A stretch of 64,000 nucleotides of DNA, from assembly GCA_963667855.2 (NCBI GenBank), contig CAXXKI010000020.1, positions 124,001 to 188,000 on the forward strand, read 5' to 3'. The number at the start of each line of letters is the position of its first letter. Position 1 is the stretch's first letter. Position numbers and translations under genes: made by a program. This document shows, piece after piece, positions 1 through 7,489 of the stretch. The stretch comes from G963667855 sp963667855 (lineage in GTDB: Bacteria > Planctomycetota > Phycisphaerae > UBA1845). A model generated the notes under the pieces. It was not told the origin of the DNA. It saw only the letters and a list, made by a program, of their open reading frames with translations, and did no database searches.

Positions 1-628
1 TAAACAGAAAAACGCTACTCAGTGCCCTGGTCACCATTCGATGAACTTGATTATTCTGGTTCATCCCCGTAGATCGCAAGCAAATTCCACTGGATGTCAC
101 AGTGTGTCACTGCAGGGAATTTTTCCGCAAAAATACCCCTTTTTGGAGGCAAGAGGGGCGATTTTAGTTTTTTGGAGACGGAAAAAGGTGGTCGCTGTCT
201 ACGTTATATAGGTGGAGAAGTGAATAGTTCCACCCGGCCAGGGGTGTTGGCTGGCAAGTTGCTGGTCGGTGGTGGGTTTTGGGAGTTGGTCAGAAATCTA
301 AAGTCGGGAGGGTAGAACGATGAGTTTAATCAGCATTGATTCGAGAATGACCTGGAAGTTCTATTGGTTCTGGAGTTGTGTAGTTATGAAAACAAAAGTC
401 GCGATTCTGGCATATTTGTTGAGCCCGGCGAGTGTTGTAGCGGCGGGAGCCTGCGAAGTTTCGCTTGAGAATCCGTACACGAAGAGAATGCGGGTGGGTA
501 ACGAGCAGGTTTGGCGTACGGGGTGCTTTTCTGTTAGCGATAGTTCTGCAGTTAAAAACGGGGGCACGGCCAGTTCTTTAAAAACAACGAAATCAAAAAC
601 TAACTGCGTCCCCGTTTCGCACTTTTCC
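1..628. other. Region without a confident gene; possible signal-peptide remnant
   Basis: No full gene is recognisable here. A plus-strand reading frame from an ATG at 386 begins with a signal-peptide-like stretch (MKTKVAILAY..., then PASVVAAGA) followed by about 60 polar residues. It then runs on, out of frame, into the 3' end of purH on the other strand, so it has no natural end. It may be the start of a decayed exported-protein gene or may be chance. The stretch also holds the inverted repeat at 556-617. Confidence 0.3.
556..617. repeat. Imperfect inverted repeat (REP-like) just after purH
   Basis: The left arm at 556-575 reads AAACGGGGGCACGGCCAGTT. The right arm at 602-617 reads AACTGCGTCCCCGTTT, whose complement AAACGGGGACGCAGTT matches the left arm apart from a small insertion and a few changes. 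The element lies 11 bases past the purH stop codon. Size, GC-rich arms and position at a gene end resemble a REP/BIME unit or a small non-autonomous element. It may also help end purH transcription, although no U-tract follows on the minus strand. Confidence 0.5.
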
Positions 629-2275
629 CTAATGCCGGAAATGGCGAATTCCGGTTGTGATCATTGCTATGTTCCGTTCGTCGCAGGCGGCGATTACCTC
701 TTCGTCTCTTTTAGATCCGCCCGGTTGGATTATGGCGGTAACGCCGGCATCGGCGAGCATGTCCGGACCGTCCCTGAACGGGAAAAACGCATCGGAGGCG
801 GCTACCGAGCCAGCGAGCTTGTCCTTATGCCCGTTTTCCTGAGCCAGCCAAGAGGCGATTCTACAACTCATCACCCGGCTCATCTGCCCTGCACCGTTAC
901 CGATCAGTATTCCATCCTTGCAGATACTGATCGCATTGCTCTTAGTGTGTTTGCAGACCAGCCAGGCCAACCGCAGGTCGGACAGTTCCTGCTCTGTGGG
1001 TTGCCTTTTAGTTACTACTTTCCAGTCTTCTTCGTTCAGGCCAACCAGGTCCGCGTCCTGAACGGCGATTCCTCCGGCGATACTTCGCAACTGGCGTTCA
1101 CGAGGATTCGCTGCCACGGACATGTCACCTACCGGCAGCATGCGTACCCTTTTTCCCCACGCTTTTCTCTCTTTGATAACCTCGACGGCCGTGTCATCGA
1201 AACCGGGCGCAATCCAGACCTCTACAAAAAACGCACCGGCACCGGCTTCTTTTCCCCACTTGTCCAGCGACGCCATAACATCCTCGGCAAACGGAGCATC
1301 AACCACGAAGTTATTGGCCAGTATTCCACCCATTGCCGCGTTGGGATCCCCAAAATACGCCCGTCGATACGCCTCTGTCCGGTCCCCGTCCACGCCTACT
1401 CCGCAGGCGTTGGTATGCTTAACGAATACACAAGCGGGTTTCTCCTCGCTGCGAGTAAGCTCACGGGCTAATCCCAAAGCGGCGTCGGCATCCACGTAAT
1501 TGTTGTAGGACATGGCCGTTTCAGATTCGATCACGCCGGCGGAGGTCAGATCGCACACTCCGGGAGTCGATCCGACCTGAAAAATCTGCGCCTTCTGATG
1601 CGGGTTTTCTCCATAACGGGTTTTGTCCCACTGCCAGAGCGAGAGGAAGTCGAAGTGCGATTTCCCGTCAACAGGATCGGTAGTCAGCCATTTGGCTATT
1701 TCAGCGTCATAGGCGGATGTCGTTTTGAAAGTACCGACAGCCCCAGTACCCAGGTTGACATTTCGCACATCGGGATCGTCCCATTTGCGCAGTTCACCGA
1801 GTAGAAACCCGTACCACTTCGGATCGCTGGCGATCAAAACATGGCGATGATTCTTAGCCGCCGCGCGGAGCATGCACGGCCCGCCGATATCGATCATCTC
1901 TATAGCCTGCTCAAACGTGCAGTCCGGGTCCGAAATAGTCTTACTGAATGGATAGAGATTCACCACGACCATGTCGATAGGCTCGATCCCCGCCTCGGCA
2001 AGTTGCCTCATGTGGTCGGGATTATCCCGGTCAGCCAGGATTCCCGCGTGGATCTTCGGATGAAGCGTCTTAACCCGACCATCCATCATTTCGCCGCAAC
2101 CGGTTACATCTTCAACCAGGGTGACAGGAATATCGTTTTCCTTGAGCAGCCTGGCGGTTCCTCCGGTTGAGAGGATTTCTATACCGAACTCACTATGCAA
2201 CTGTCCGGCGAACTCCACTACCCCCGTTTTATCAAAGACGCTGACCACAGCTCGTTTGATTTTCCGCTCGCTCAT
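629..2275 (-). CDS. purH: Bifunctional AICAR formyltransferase / IMP cyclohydrolase
   Basis: PurH carries out the last two steps of de novo purine synthesis in the cytoplasm: formylation of AICAR with 10-formyl-THF, then ring closure to IMP. The 548-residue product has the MGS-like cyclohydrolase domain first (STGGTARLL, DGRVKTLHPKIHAGIL, VVNLYPF). The AICARFT domain follows, with RYGENPHQKA, SYNNYVDADAAL, the folate-site VFVKHTNACGV and a C-terminal QPGGSKRDEEVI. Length and domain order are normal for the family. I start at the ATG at 2275; a TTG two codons upstream is also open but has no better ribosome site. No other purine gene is in the window. Confidence 0.95.
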   Translation of the reverse strand: MSERKIKRAVVSVFDKTGVVEFAGQLHSEFGIEILSTGGTARLLKENDIPVTLVEDVTGCGEMMDGRVKTLHPKIHAGILADRDNPDHMRQLAEAGIEPIDMVVVNLYPFSKTISDPDCTFEQAIEMIDIGGPCMLRAAAKNHRHVLIASDPKWYGFLLGELRKWDDPDVRNVNLGTGAVGTFKTTSAYDAEIAKWLTTDPVDGKSHFDFLSLWQWDKTRYGENPHQKAQIFQVGSTPGVCDLTSAGVIESETAMSYNNYVDADAALGLARELTRSEEKPACVFVKHTNACGVGVDGDRTEAYRRAYFGDPNAAMGGILANNFVVDAPFAEDVMASLDKWGKEAGAGAFFVEVWIAPGFDDTAVEVIKERKAWGKRVRMLPVGDMSVAANPRERQLRSIAGGIAVQDADLVGLNEEDWKVVTKRQPTEQELSDLRLAWLVCKHTKSNAISICKDGILIGNGAGQMSRVMSCRIASWLAQENGHKDKLAGSVAASDAFFPFRDGPDMLADAGVTAIIQPGGSKRDEEVIAACDERNIAMITTGIRHFRH

Positions 2276-2405
2276 GTTCAAAACTCGCCTCGCTGCAAGT
2301 AATTACATTATTCAATTCAACAAATGGTGGGACATTTCGAGGCAACGAGAATTACCCCAGACACTTCTCGTTACCGATACGAAGATAATAGCAGCCGCAG
2401 CGCAG

Positions 2406-2440
2406 AAAAAAAGACGTCCAACTTAATTGAGTTGGACGTC
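2406..2440 (-). terminator. Intrinsic terminator after the beta-propeller gene
   Basis: A perfect 11-bp inverted repeat (GACGTCCAACT at 2413-2423, AGTTGGACGTC at 2430-2440) with a 6-nt loop is followed, on the minus strand, by seven T residues (A-run 2406-2412). It ends transcription coming from the gene at 2492-3790 before purH, so purH should have its own promoter in 2276-2405. Confidence 0.85.
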
Positions 2441-2491
2441 CTGATTTTTAAAGAAATTCAACCGCAACGATCAATCGAAAGAAAACTCAGT

Positions 2492-3790
2492 CTATTCGTC
2501 CATCCCTCCCAAAGGAGGAACATCGTTTCCGCTGCGCAATGGATCGTTCATGTCGATCGCCGATTGAGGCTTATGACGTTTTAGAGCCTCATCGTCAGCC
2601 TTATCACCGTTATTGACGGCTGGCGCACGGTGCATATCGCGCAAAGCCACTTTCATCATACTCGGCGTCAGCCGAGGAGTACCCATAGGTTTGGCACAGA
2701 CCAACTGACCTTTTTCCGTAACCATGTAAATCGTTGAATCAACCGTATTGCAGACGGGTAGAATCTTCCTGGGCAAGCTGATCGAACGAACGACCTTTCC
2801 ATTCGCAGCGTCCAGCTTCAATACCTTGTTTCCACCGGCCAACAGATGAACATACCCATCGTCGCAGGAGAGGAAACTGTCAGCCTCTTCGCATTTCCAG
2901 AGAATGTTTCCAGAGTCAGCATCCAGAGCGGTAACACCCTCATCGGGACAATATTGATAAATCGTGCTACCCACAAGAACAGGGGAGTTTTTAAGTAGTT
3001 CGGGGAAACGCACACGCCACCTTTGCACACCGCTAACTGTATCAATCCTGTACAAAGACCGGTTTGTACACGCAACAAAAGTGCCGGCTTCAGTAACCAC
3101 CGGGTTAGCGGTTATCGCTTCACCGATATCGAATTTCCAATTCAGAAGCTTGGCTTCGGTCGTGCAACTGAAAACCCTTCCACTTTCTGAAGCAAAAACC
3201 AGATCACGCATTTCGTTAACTAGTTTTCCAGCAGTAGTAACCGGACCACCGGTGATCACTCTCCATTTCATAACCCCCTGTTTGGCACGGGGATCACTCC
3301 ACTTGATTGCATACATGTGGCCGTCTGTACTGCCGAAATATATAGAGTCTTCATCGGCAATTGCAGAACCGCCAGGTACAGCTTTCATGGCCATATCGGA
3401 CACCACTTCTCCTGTATATCTGTCAACAATCACTGCCCTGAGCCTGGTAGAAAAAACCACCAGAGGCTTGCCGTTAACATCGACAAAATGATCCGGCGCC
3501 ATGATTGGATACACATCATCACTTAAATGCTGGAACCACCGGGTTAAACCAACACCTGTATGGACAGCGTGAACGTATCCGGTGTTACCCACAACATAAA
3601 GATTATCATCGAGCAGGTAAACTGTGGAAACGCTTTCCCCGTCCTGAATATCAAGATCAGCGTCCCAATAGGTGAAATAACCGATTTCCCGCAAATCGCC
3701 GGAATTAACCAGCGATTCTCCCGCCGTCGCGGTTGAGATTAATACGAGAGTCAAACAAGCTGCAAGGGATAAACGACGCAACCGTATCAT
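2492..3790 (-). CDS. Exported PQQ-like beta-propeller repeat protein
   Basis: The 432-residue protein starts with a Sec signal peptide (basic MIRLRRLSLAA, hydrophobic core, cleavage near STATAGES). Repeats of about 40-45 residues with the motif 'V.ALDA.TG...W' follow (for example ALDADSGNILW and RIDTVSGVQRW). This is the pattern of PQQ/BamB-type eight-bladed propellers. No quinoprotein active-site cysteine pair or lipobox is visible, so it is more likely a binding or scaffold propeller than a dehydrogenase. The tail is charged and Pro-rich. A GGAG site eight bases before the ATG supports the start. The gene at 3861-4154 lies just upstream on the same strand. BamB itself is possible but not shown. 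Confidence 0.75.
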   Translation of the reverse strand: MIRLRRLSLAACLTLVLISTATAGESLVNSGDLREIGYFTYWDADLDIQDGESVSTVYLLDDNLYVVGNTGYVHAVHTGVGLTRWFQHLSDDVYPIMAPDHFVDVNGKPLVVFSTRLRAVIVDRYTGEVVSDMAMKAVPGGSAIADEDSIYFGSTDGHMYAIKWSDPRAKQGVMKWRVITGGPVTTAGKLVNEMRDLVFASESGRVFSCTTEAKLLNWKFDIGEAITANPVVTEAGTFVACTNRSLYRIDTVSGVQRWRVRFPELLKNSPVLVGSTIYQYCPDEGVTALDADSGNILWKCEEADSFLSCDDGYVHLLAGGNKVLKLDAANGKVVRSISLPRKILPVCNTVDSTIYMVTEKGQLVCAKPMGTPRLTPSMMKVALRDMHRAPAVNNGDKADDEALKRHKPQSAIDMNDPLRSGNDVPPLGGMDE

Positions 3791-3860
3791 TTACGATACT
3801 CCAGGTGAATGAGTATTCTTCTGTCTCAATCGGAGGCGCAACCGCCGACCGATTGGCCAC

Positions 3861-4154
3861 TCAACTATCGGCAATACTACCACGTAAAACCGTCCCGCAC
3901 ATTTTCTCCCAATCCCGCATCTGAGCAATCAGCTCCAGATGATAACGGATGACCTCGCGCATGTGCCCAGAATCAGGGACGGTTTCAAATACATGAGGCT
4001 TTGATTCGCAACGTGCCACCAGATCGGTCTTGAAATCGTCCCAGCTTCCCTCGTAAAGGGTGTCACGAATATCAAGTAACATCCGGTGGTCATCCGTCAG
4101 GACAAACCCTCTCGGTGCATTACCATCGTCCGGTTTGTGCAAGGCCTCGGGCAC
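3861..4154 (-). CDS. Small conserved-looking protein of unknown function
   Basis: A 97-residue soluble, charged protein without signal peptide or membrane segment. I do not recognise the family. It is rich in Asp, Glu, Arg and His, and secondary-structure appearance is mainly helical. The GTG start at 4154 is supported by a strong GGAGG site at 4161-4165, six bases upstream; an ATG nearby is in another frame. It is followed after 70 bases by the beta-propeller gene on the same strand, so the two may be co-transcribed. Confidence 0.6.
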   Translation of the reverse strand: MPEALHKPDDGNAPRGFVLTDDHRMLLDIRDTLYEGSWDDFKTDLVARCESKPHVFETVPDSGHMREVIRYHLELIAQMRDWEKMCGTVLRGSIADS

Positions 4155-4293
4155 TGCATACCTCCGGTCATCACACCATGATTCAACGGGATAAGGGTGA
4201 TTCGGTCAAGTTCACTAGATTCTAACGTCTGACACTAAACCCTTTCCATCCCAAAACAGCTAACTTCATGAACTACAAGACACAATAACCAAT

Positions 4294-5364
4294 CTAGTCG
4301 ACTTTCGCAGTCGAATGGAGCGATTTACAGGTTTCAAAGAACTTCAACGACTCCTTCGCAGAATCAATATCGAGAACATTGGACGCTTCAACCGCCTTTT
4401 TCTGGTATTTGATGGCCGAATCAATATCTCCAACCTGGAAATAAACCTGGGCAACGGCCGTCATTACCTCCGGGTCCGCGGAGGCCACTTTGCTGGCTAA
4501 CTGCACCGCTTGAACCGCCAGATCCGGCTGTCGATCAGTCATGTTGGGCATAGCCAGCATGAGCGATCCGATCATGGCCAGCGATTCGCCGTTATTTTTA
4601 TTTTTTTCGAGGAAGCTTTTTACCCATTTCCTCATATCGTCAACCGATTTCAGTTCATCAACGTATAGCGCCACGGTAAACCGCATCGCATCGAAATCGG
4701 TGGGATTCACCTCTAAAACCGATTTTGTCAAAGAAATGCATTTGTTCCAATCGCCAAGCCTGGCAGCTTCATTGAAATCATTCCAGTAGGGCTCAACCTT
4801 CTTCTGCAGAGCGAGTAACCGTTCTTCCTTAGCTGGATCGTATTGATCCAGGAGAAGATCGCGGATAACTCGCTTCATCTTCGGCGTTCCAGGATGCCCG
4901 AACCAGGCGATATTGCCTTTCTTATCGATCACAACGGAGTGAGGAATACCCATAACGCCGGCCGACACCACGTAAGACGCATATGTTCGCTGGGTATTAT
5001 CAAAAGCAACCGGATAATCCATCGCATTGCCTTGTTGAGCAACGAAGTTCTGCACCTGTTTAAGCATCTGCCCCTGGCTGGAATCGGTAATCGCAATCAG
5101 GATCAGGCCGTTGTCCTTGTAACGCTGATATAGAGCGTTTGTCTCTGGAATCATCTGGATGCATGGGCCACACCAAGTCGCCCAGAACTCAAGCACGACA
5201 ACCTTGCCCTTACCCTCCTTAGCCACATCAATCGGTTTACCTTTGATCCAATCAGTGACCATAACCGGAGGAGCAGGATCACCAACCTTTAAAGCTGCGG
5301 ACACAGGAGCAACGAAAACCGCAACCAATCCGATTGTTAACAGGATACGCTTAATACCACGCAT
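4294..5364 (-). CDS. TlpA/ResA-like thioredoxin with C-terminal TPR region
   Basis: Extracytoplasmic thiol-disulfide protein of 356 residues. A signal peptide (MRGIKRILLTIGL..., cleavage near VSAA) is followed by an AhpC/TSA-Redoxin type thioredoxin domain with the active site WATWCGPC and the cis-Pro loop GIPHSVVID. The remaining 170 residues look like TPR-type helices (PDLAVQAVQLASKVA, VYFQVGDIDSAIKYQKKA). TlpA-like proteins reduce disulfides in cytochrome maturation or other envelope proteins; the TPR part suggests a bound partner. I chose ATG 5364 because it opens the signal peptide and has an AGGA site upstream. A longer frame to 5466 adds a non-conserved leader. Confidence 0.85.
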   Translation of the reverse strand: MRGIKRILLTIGLVAVFVAPVSAALKVGDPAPPVMVTDWIKGKPIDVAKEGKGKVVVLEFWATWCGPCIQMIPETNALYQRYKDNGLILIAITDSSQGQMLKQVQNFVAQQGNAMDYPVAFDNTQRTYASYVVSAGVMGIPHSVVIDKKGNIAWFGHPGTPKMKRVIRDLLLDQYDPAKEERLLALQKKVEPYWNDFNEAARLGDWNKCISLTKSVLEVNPTDFDAMRFTVALYVDELKSVDDMRKWVKSFLEKNKNNGESLAMIGSLMLAMPNMTDRQPDLAVQAVQLASKVASADPEVMTAVAQVYFQVGDIDSAIKYQKKAVEASNVLDIDSAKESLKFFETCKSLHSTAKVD

Positions 5365-5584
5365 TTCAGGTTCCTCGACAACAATTAACTCCCGGCGAAA
5401 AGTAAACCAGGGATTCGACCAACCAATAGAATAGGGATTATTGAAGGATGCCCATGAAATGTCCACCCGTAGAATGCCTCAGGCCTACTAATACCAACCT
5501 ATCCCACCAACGCCGGAGCTTCAAAAACCCTGAGGATCGCCTAGCCCGATAATCATCGCAAGCTAAGACTGATTAACCGAGTTT

Positions 5585-6760
5585 TCATGTTTCAAGCTGC
5601 TGCAGGCGTCGGCAGGCTTCTTCCAGAACCTCAAACCGTTTTGCAAAACAGATTCTCAGCATGGTTTCACCTTCGCCTTTTTTGAAGCAAAACGGAGTAC
5701 CGGGCACAGTGGCGACTCCGGTCTGTTCGAGGATGGATTCGGCAGCATCAAGGGAGTTACGGTAACGACCGGGGCCAAAATCGGCCATTATATAAAACGC
5801 ACCCTGGGGAATATGCGGCACAAAACCAACGGCCGAAAGCGCATCAGCAAGCATATCCCGCTTTTGACGGTATTCCTGACGCTGCTGATCGAGAAACGAT
5901 TGGGGAAGATTCATTGCGGCCAGCACACCATATTGCATGGGAGCAGGAGCGCAAATGTAGAAAAGGTCGTTCACCGCCAGAACTTTGTCGATCACCTCGG
6001 CCGATCCTGCCGCGTAGCCAATTCTCCAGCCGGTAACCGCATAGGTTTTAGACGGCCCGCTGAGAGTTATGGTTCTATCCTGGGCATCGGGCAAAGAGGC
6101 GATGCTGACGTGGTCGTTCTCAAAGGTGATGTATTCGTAAATCTCGTCGGCGATTATCCAGGCATCGTATTGCTTGGCCAATGCCGCAATTTCGAGGAGT
6201 TCATCACGGCTATAGACTTTCCCCGTGGGATTGGTGGGTGTATTGACAATCACCATTCGGGTTTTTTCGTTGAAAGCCGCGGCCAGCTCCTCTTTGGAAT
6301 ATTTCCAATCCGGAGGTGTCGTATCAACGATCCTGGCTGTGGCTCCGAGCATTTTGAACGCATCCAGGTAGTAATAATATCCTGGTGAAAACACAACTAC
6401 TTCGTCGCCCGGATTTAAAAGGGCCATAGCCACGCACGCCCAGGCGCCGGTTGAGCCGACAGTAACCGCAATGTCCGTTTGAGGATCAACGGTAATGCCG
6501 TTGAAGTTTTTCATTTTGCGGGCTATCGCCTGACGAAGTTCAATCAGGCCTGCTATATTAGTGTAAATGGCCTTATCGTCATCGATTGCCTTGTGTGCCG
6601 CTTCCTTAACTTCCGGTGGGACGGGCAGATCGCAGACTCCCTGAGAGAGGTTGATTCCTCCGATCTCCTGGCAGCGGGCACTCAGCCGGCGCAGGTCGGT
6701 TGTCGTAACATCCTGAACCCTATCCGCCAGAGATCGTTGTCTCCGATGATTATTATTCAT
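5585..6760 (-). CDS. PLP-dependent class I/II aminotransferase
   Basis: 391 residues, a full fold-type I aminotransferase of the AspC/alanine-aminotransferase group. Visible motifs are the PLP-phosphate loop near GSTGAW (about 102-107), the NTPTNPTGKV block (173-182), ADEIYEY with the pyridine-binding Asp205, and SGPSKTYAVTGWR with the Schiff-base Lys238. The substrate cannot be fixed from sequence; aspartate, alanine, aromatic or branched-chain acids are all possible. Two Leu/Ile/Val-rich mini-ORFs and a promoter lie directly upstream on the same strand, so regulation by branched-chain amino acids, and hence that substrate class, is worth considering. This is inference only. Confidence 0.88.
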   Translation of the reverse strand: MNNNHRRQRSLADRVQDVTTTDLRRLSARCQEIGGINLSQGVCDLPVPPEVKEAAHKAIDDDKAIYTNIAGLIELRQAIARKMKNFNGITVDPQTDIAVTVGSTGAWACVAMALLNPGDEVVVFSPGYYYYLDAFKMLGATARIVDTTPPDWKYSKEELAAAFNEKTRMVIVNTPTNPTGKVYSRDELLEIAALAKQYDAWIIADEIYEYITFENDHVSIASLPDAQDRTITLSGPSKTYAVTGWRIGYAAGSAEVIDKVLAVNDLFYICAPAPMQYGVLAAMNLPQSFLDQQRQEYRQKRDMLADALSAVGFVPHIPQGAFYIMADFGPGRYRNSLDAAESILEQTGVATVPGTPFCFKKGEGETMLRICFAKRFEVLEEACRRLQQLET

Positions 6761-6819
6761 AATAACTGTAATTCCCTTAGCGCGGCGGGGGGTCCGGCAC
6801 TGATCAGAAAAACCAAAAT

Positions 6820-6897
6820 TTACGGTGCACCGGCAATGGCGCTACTCAGAAGGATCGACAACAAGTAATTGACTACCAGTAGAAATAGAAAGCCCAT
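6820..6897 (-). CDS. 25-residue hydrophobic micro-ORF (second of a tandem pair)
   Basis: The ORF begins MGFLFLLVVNY and ends SSAIAGAP. It is almost one membrane segment, with 7 Leu, 2 Val and 2 Ile in 25 residues. A strong site (AAAGGAG, centred on 6904-6910, six-base gap) precedes the ATG. It lies 43 bases after the micro-ORF at 6941-7015 and 59 bases before the aminotransferase, all on the minus strand. Two readings are possible: a small single-pass membrane protein, or a leader peptide of an attenuation system for the aminotransferase. No homology is claimed. Confidence 0.5.
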   Translation of the reverse strand: MGFLFLLVVNYLLSILLSSAIAGAP

Positions 6898-6940
6898 ATA
6901 CTTCTCCTTTAACCTCACGAGTTGCGTAACAGACTATTTC

Positions 6941-7015
6941 TCAGGCTCCGGCAACATAGGCACTGAGATTGAGAAGTATCAAAAGAGCCAGTATGCCTTG
7001 AATCAAGTATGTCAT
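6941..7015 (-). CDS. 24-residue hydrophobic micro-ORF (first of a tandem pair)
   Basis: The ORF begins MTYLIQGILALL and ends LSAYVAGA, with 7 Leu and 3 Ile in 24 residues. It resembles the micro-ORF at 6820-6897 in length, in its Leu-rich core and in its small-residue AGA ending, which suggests a tandem duplication. A GAGGTG site at 7021-7026 lies five bases before the ATG. A sigma-70-like promoter at 7092-7120 would give a leader of about 70 bases. As with its partner, it could be a membrane micro-protein or a translated leader peptide. Confidence 0.5.
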   Translation of the reverse strand: MTYLIQGILALLILLNLSAYVAGA

Positions 7016-7091
7016 AGTTTCACCTCACGCTTAGGATCGATCCATTAAACAAACGCGAAAATGGCTCCGGTACGACCGGAACTGAATGATC

Positions 7092-7120
7092 ATTAAAACT
7101 GGGGGATCGTTGTAGGTCAA
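7092..7120 (-). promoter_or_regulatory. Predicted sigma-70 promoter for the micro-ORFs and aminotransferase
   Basis: On the minus strand a -35 box TTGACC (7115-7120) is followed after exactly 17 bases by a -10 box TTTAAT (7092-7097). Each matches five of six consensus bases. Transcription would start near 7085, about 70 bases before the first micro-ORF. No terminator hairpin is evident between here and the aminotransferase at 6760. Confidence 0.55.
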
Positions 7121-7489
7121 ACCATACGTTCGTAATAAAAAGCAATGAACGGGAGCCAGGGACCCAATTATAACTAACGGCAAATACGGTAGTTATGGCG
7201 AATAATCTAATAAATGGGTTCGTTTCGTAAAAAAGACATATTCCAACCTTATAGCCAACGACCAGTTAACCTAATCACCGTTTGGCGAATCGTAAGGGCT
7301 GATATGAGAGCCACCGGAACCGATTTCAACTGCAACAAGAAGCCCTATAAGTGGCGTTCAGGTTCGTAAGCCTGGTCGGTCTAGCCTTATATCCGGATTT
7401 ACTTTTGAATCCCGCAGAAAGTTCTATCACCGACAGCGAACTCTCCGACGTCTGTTTTCTAGGTGGATTACGATCTGGGGGGGGGGAGA
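7121..7489. other. Intergenic stretch with a G10 tract
   Basis: No gene is supported here. A run of ten G residues at 7477-7486 lies three bases beyond the stop codon of the histidine kinase gene (C10 on the coding strand). Such a run is prone to slippage in cells and to sequencing error, but because it lies outside the reading frame a change in length would not alter the protein. Confidence 0.5.

Noticed and set aside
320..1471. Long plus-strand frame of 383 codons across the purH 3' half
   Set aside because: From about 629 it is antisense to a clear purH gene with all motifs. Only the first part, with a signal-peptide-like start, lies outside, and that is listed as a doubtful remnant.
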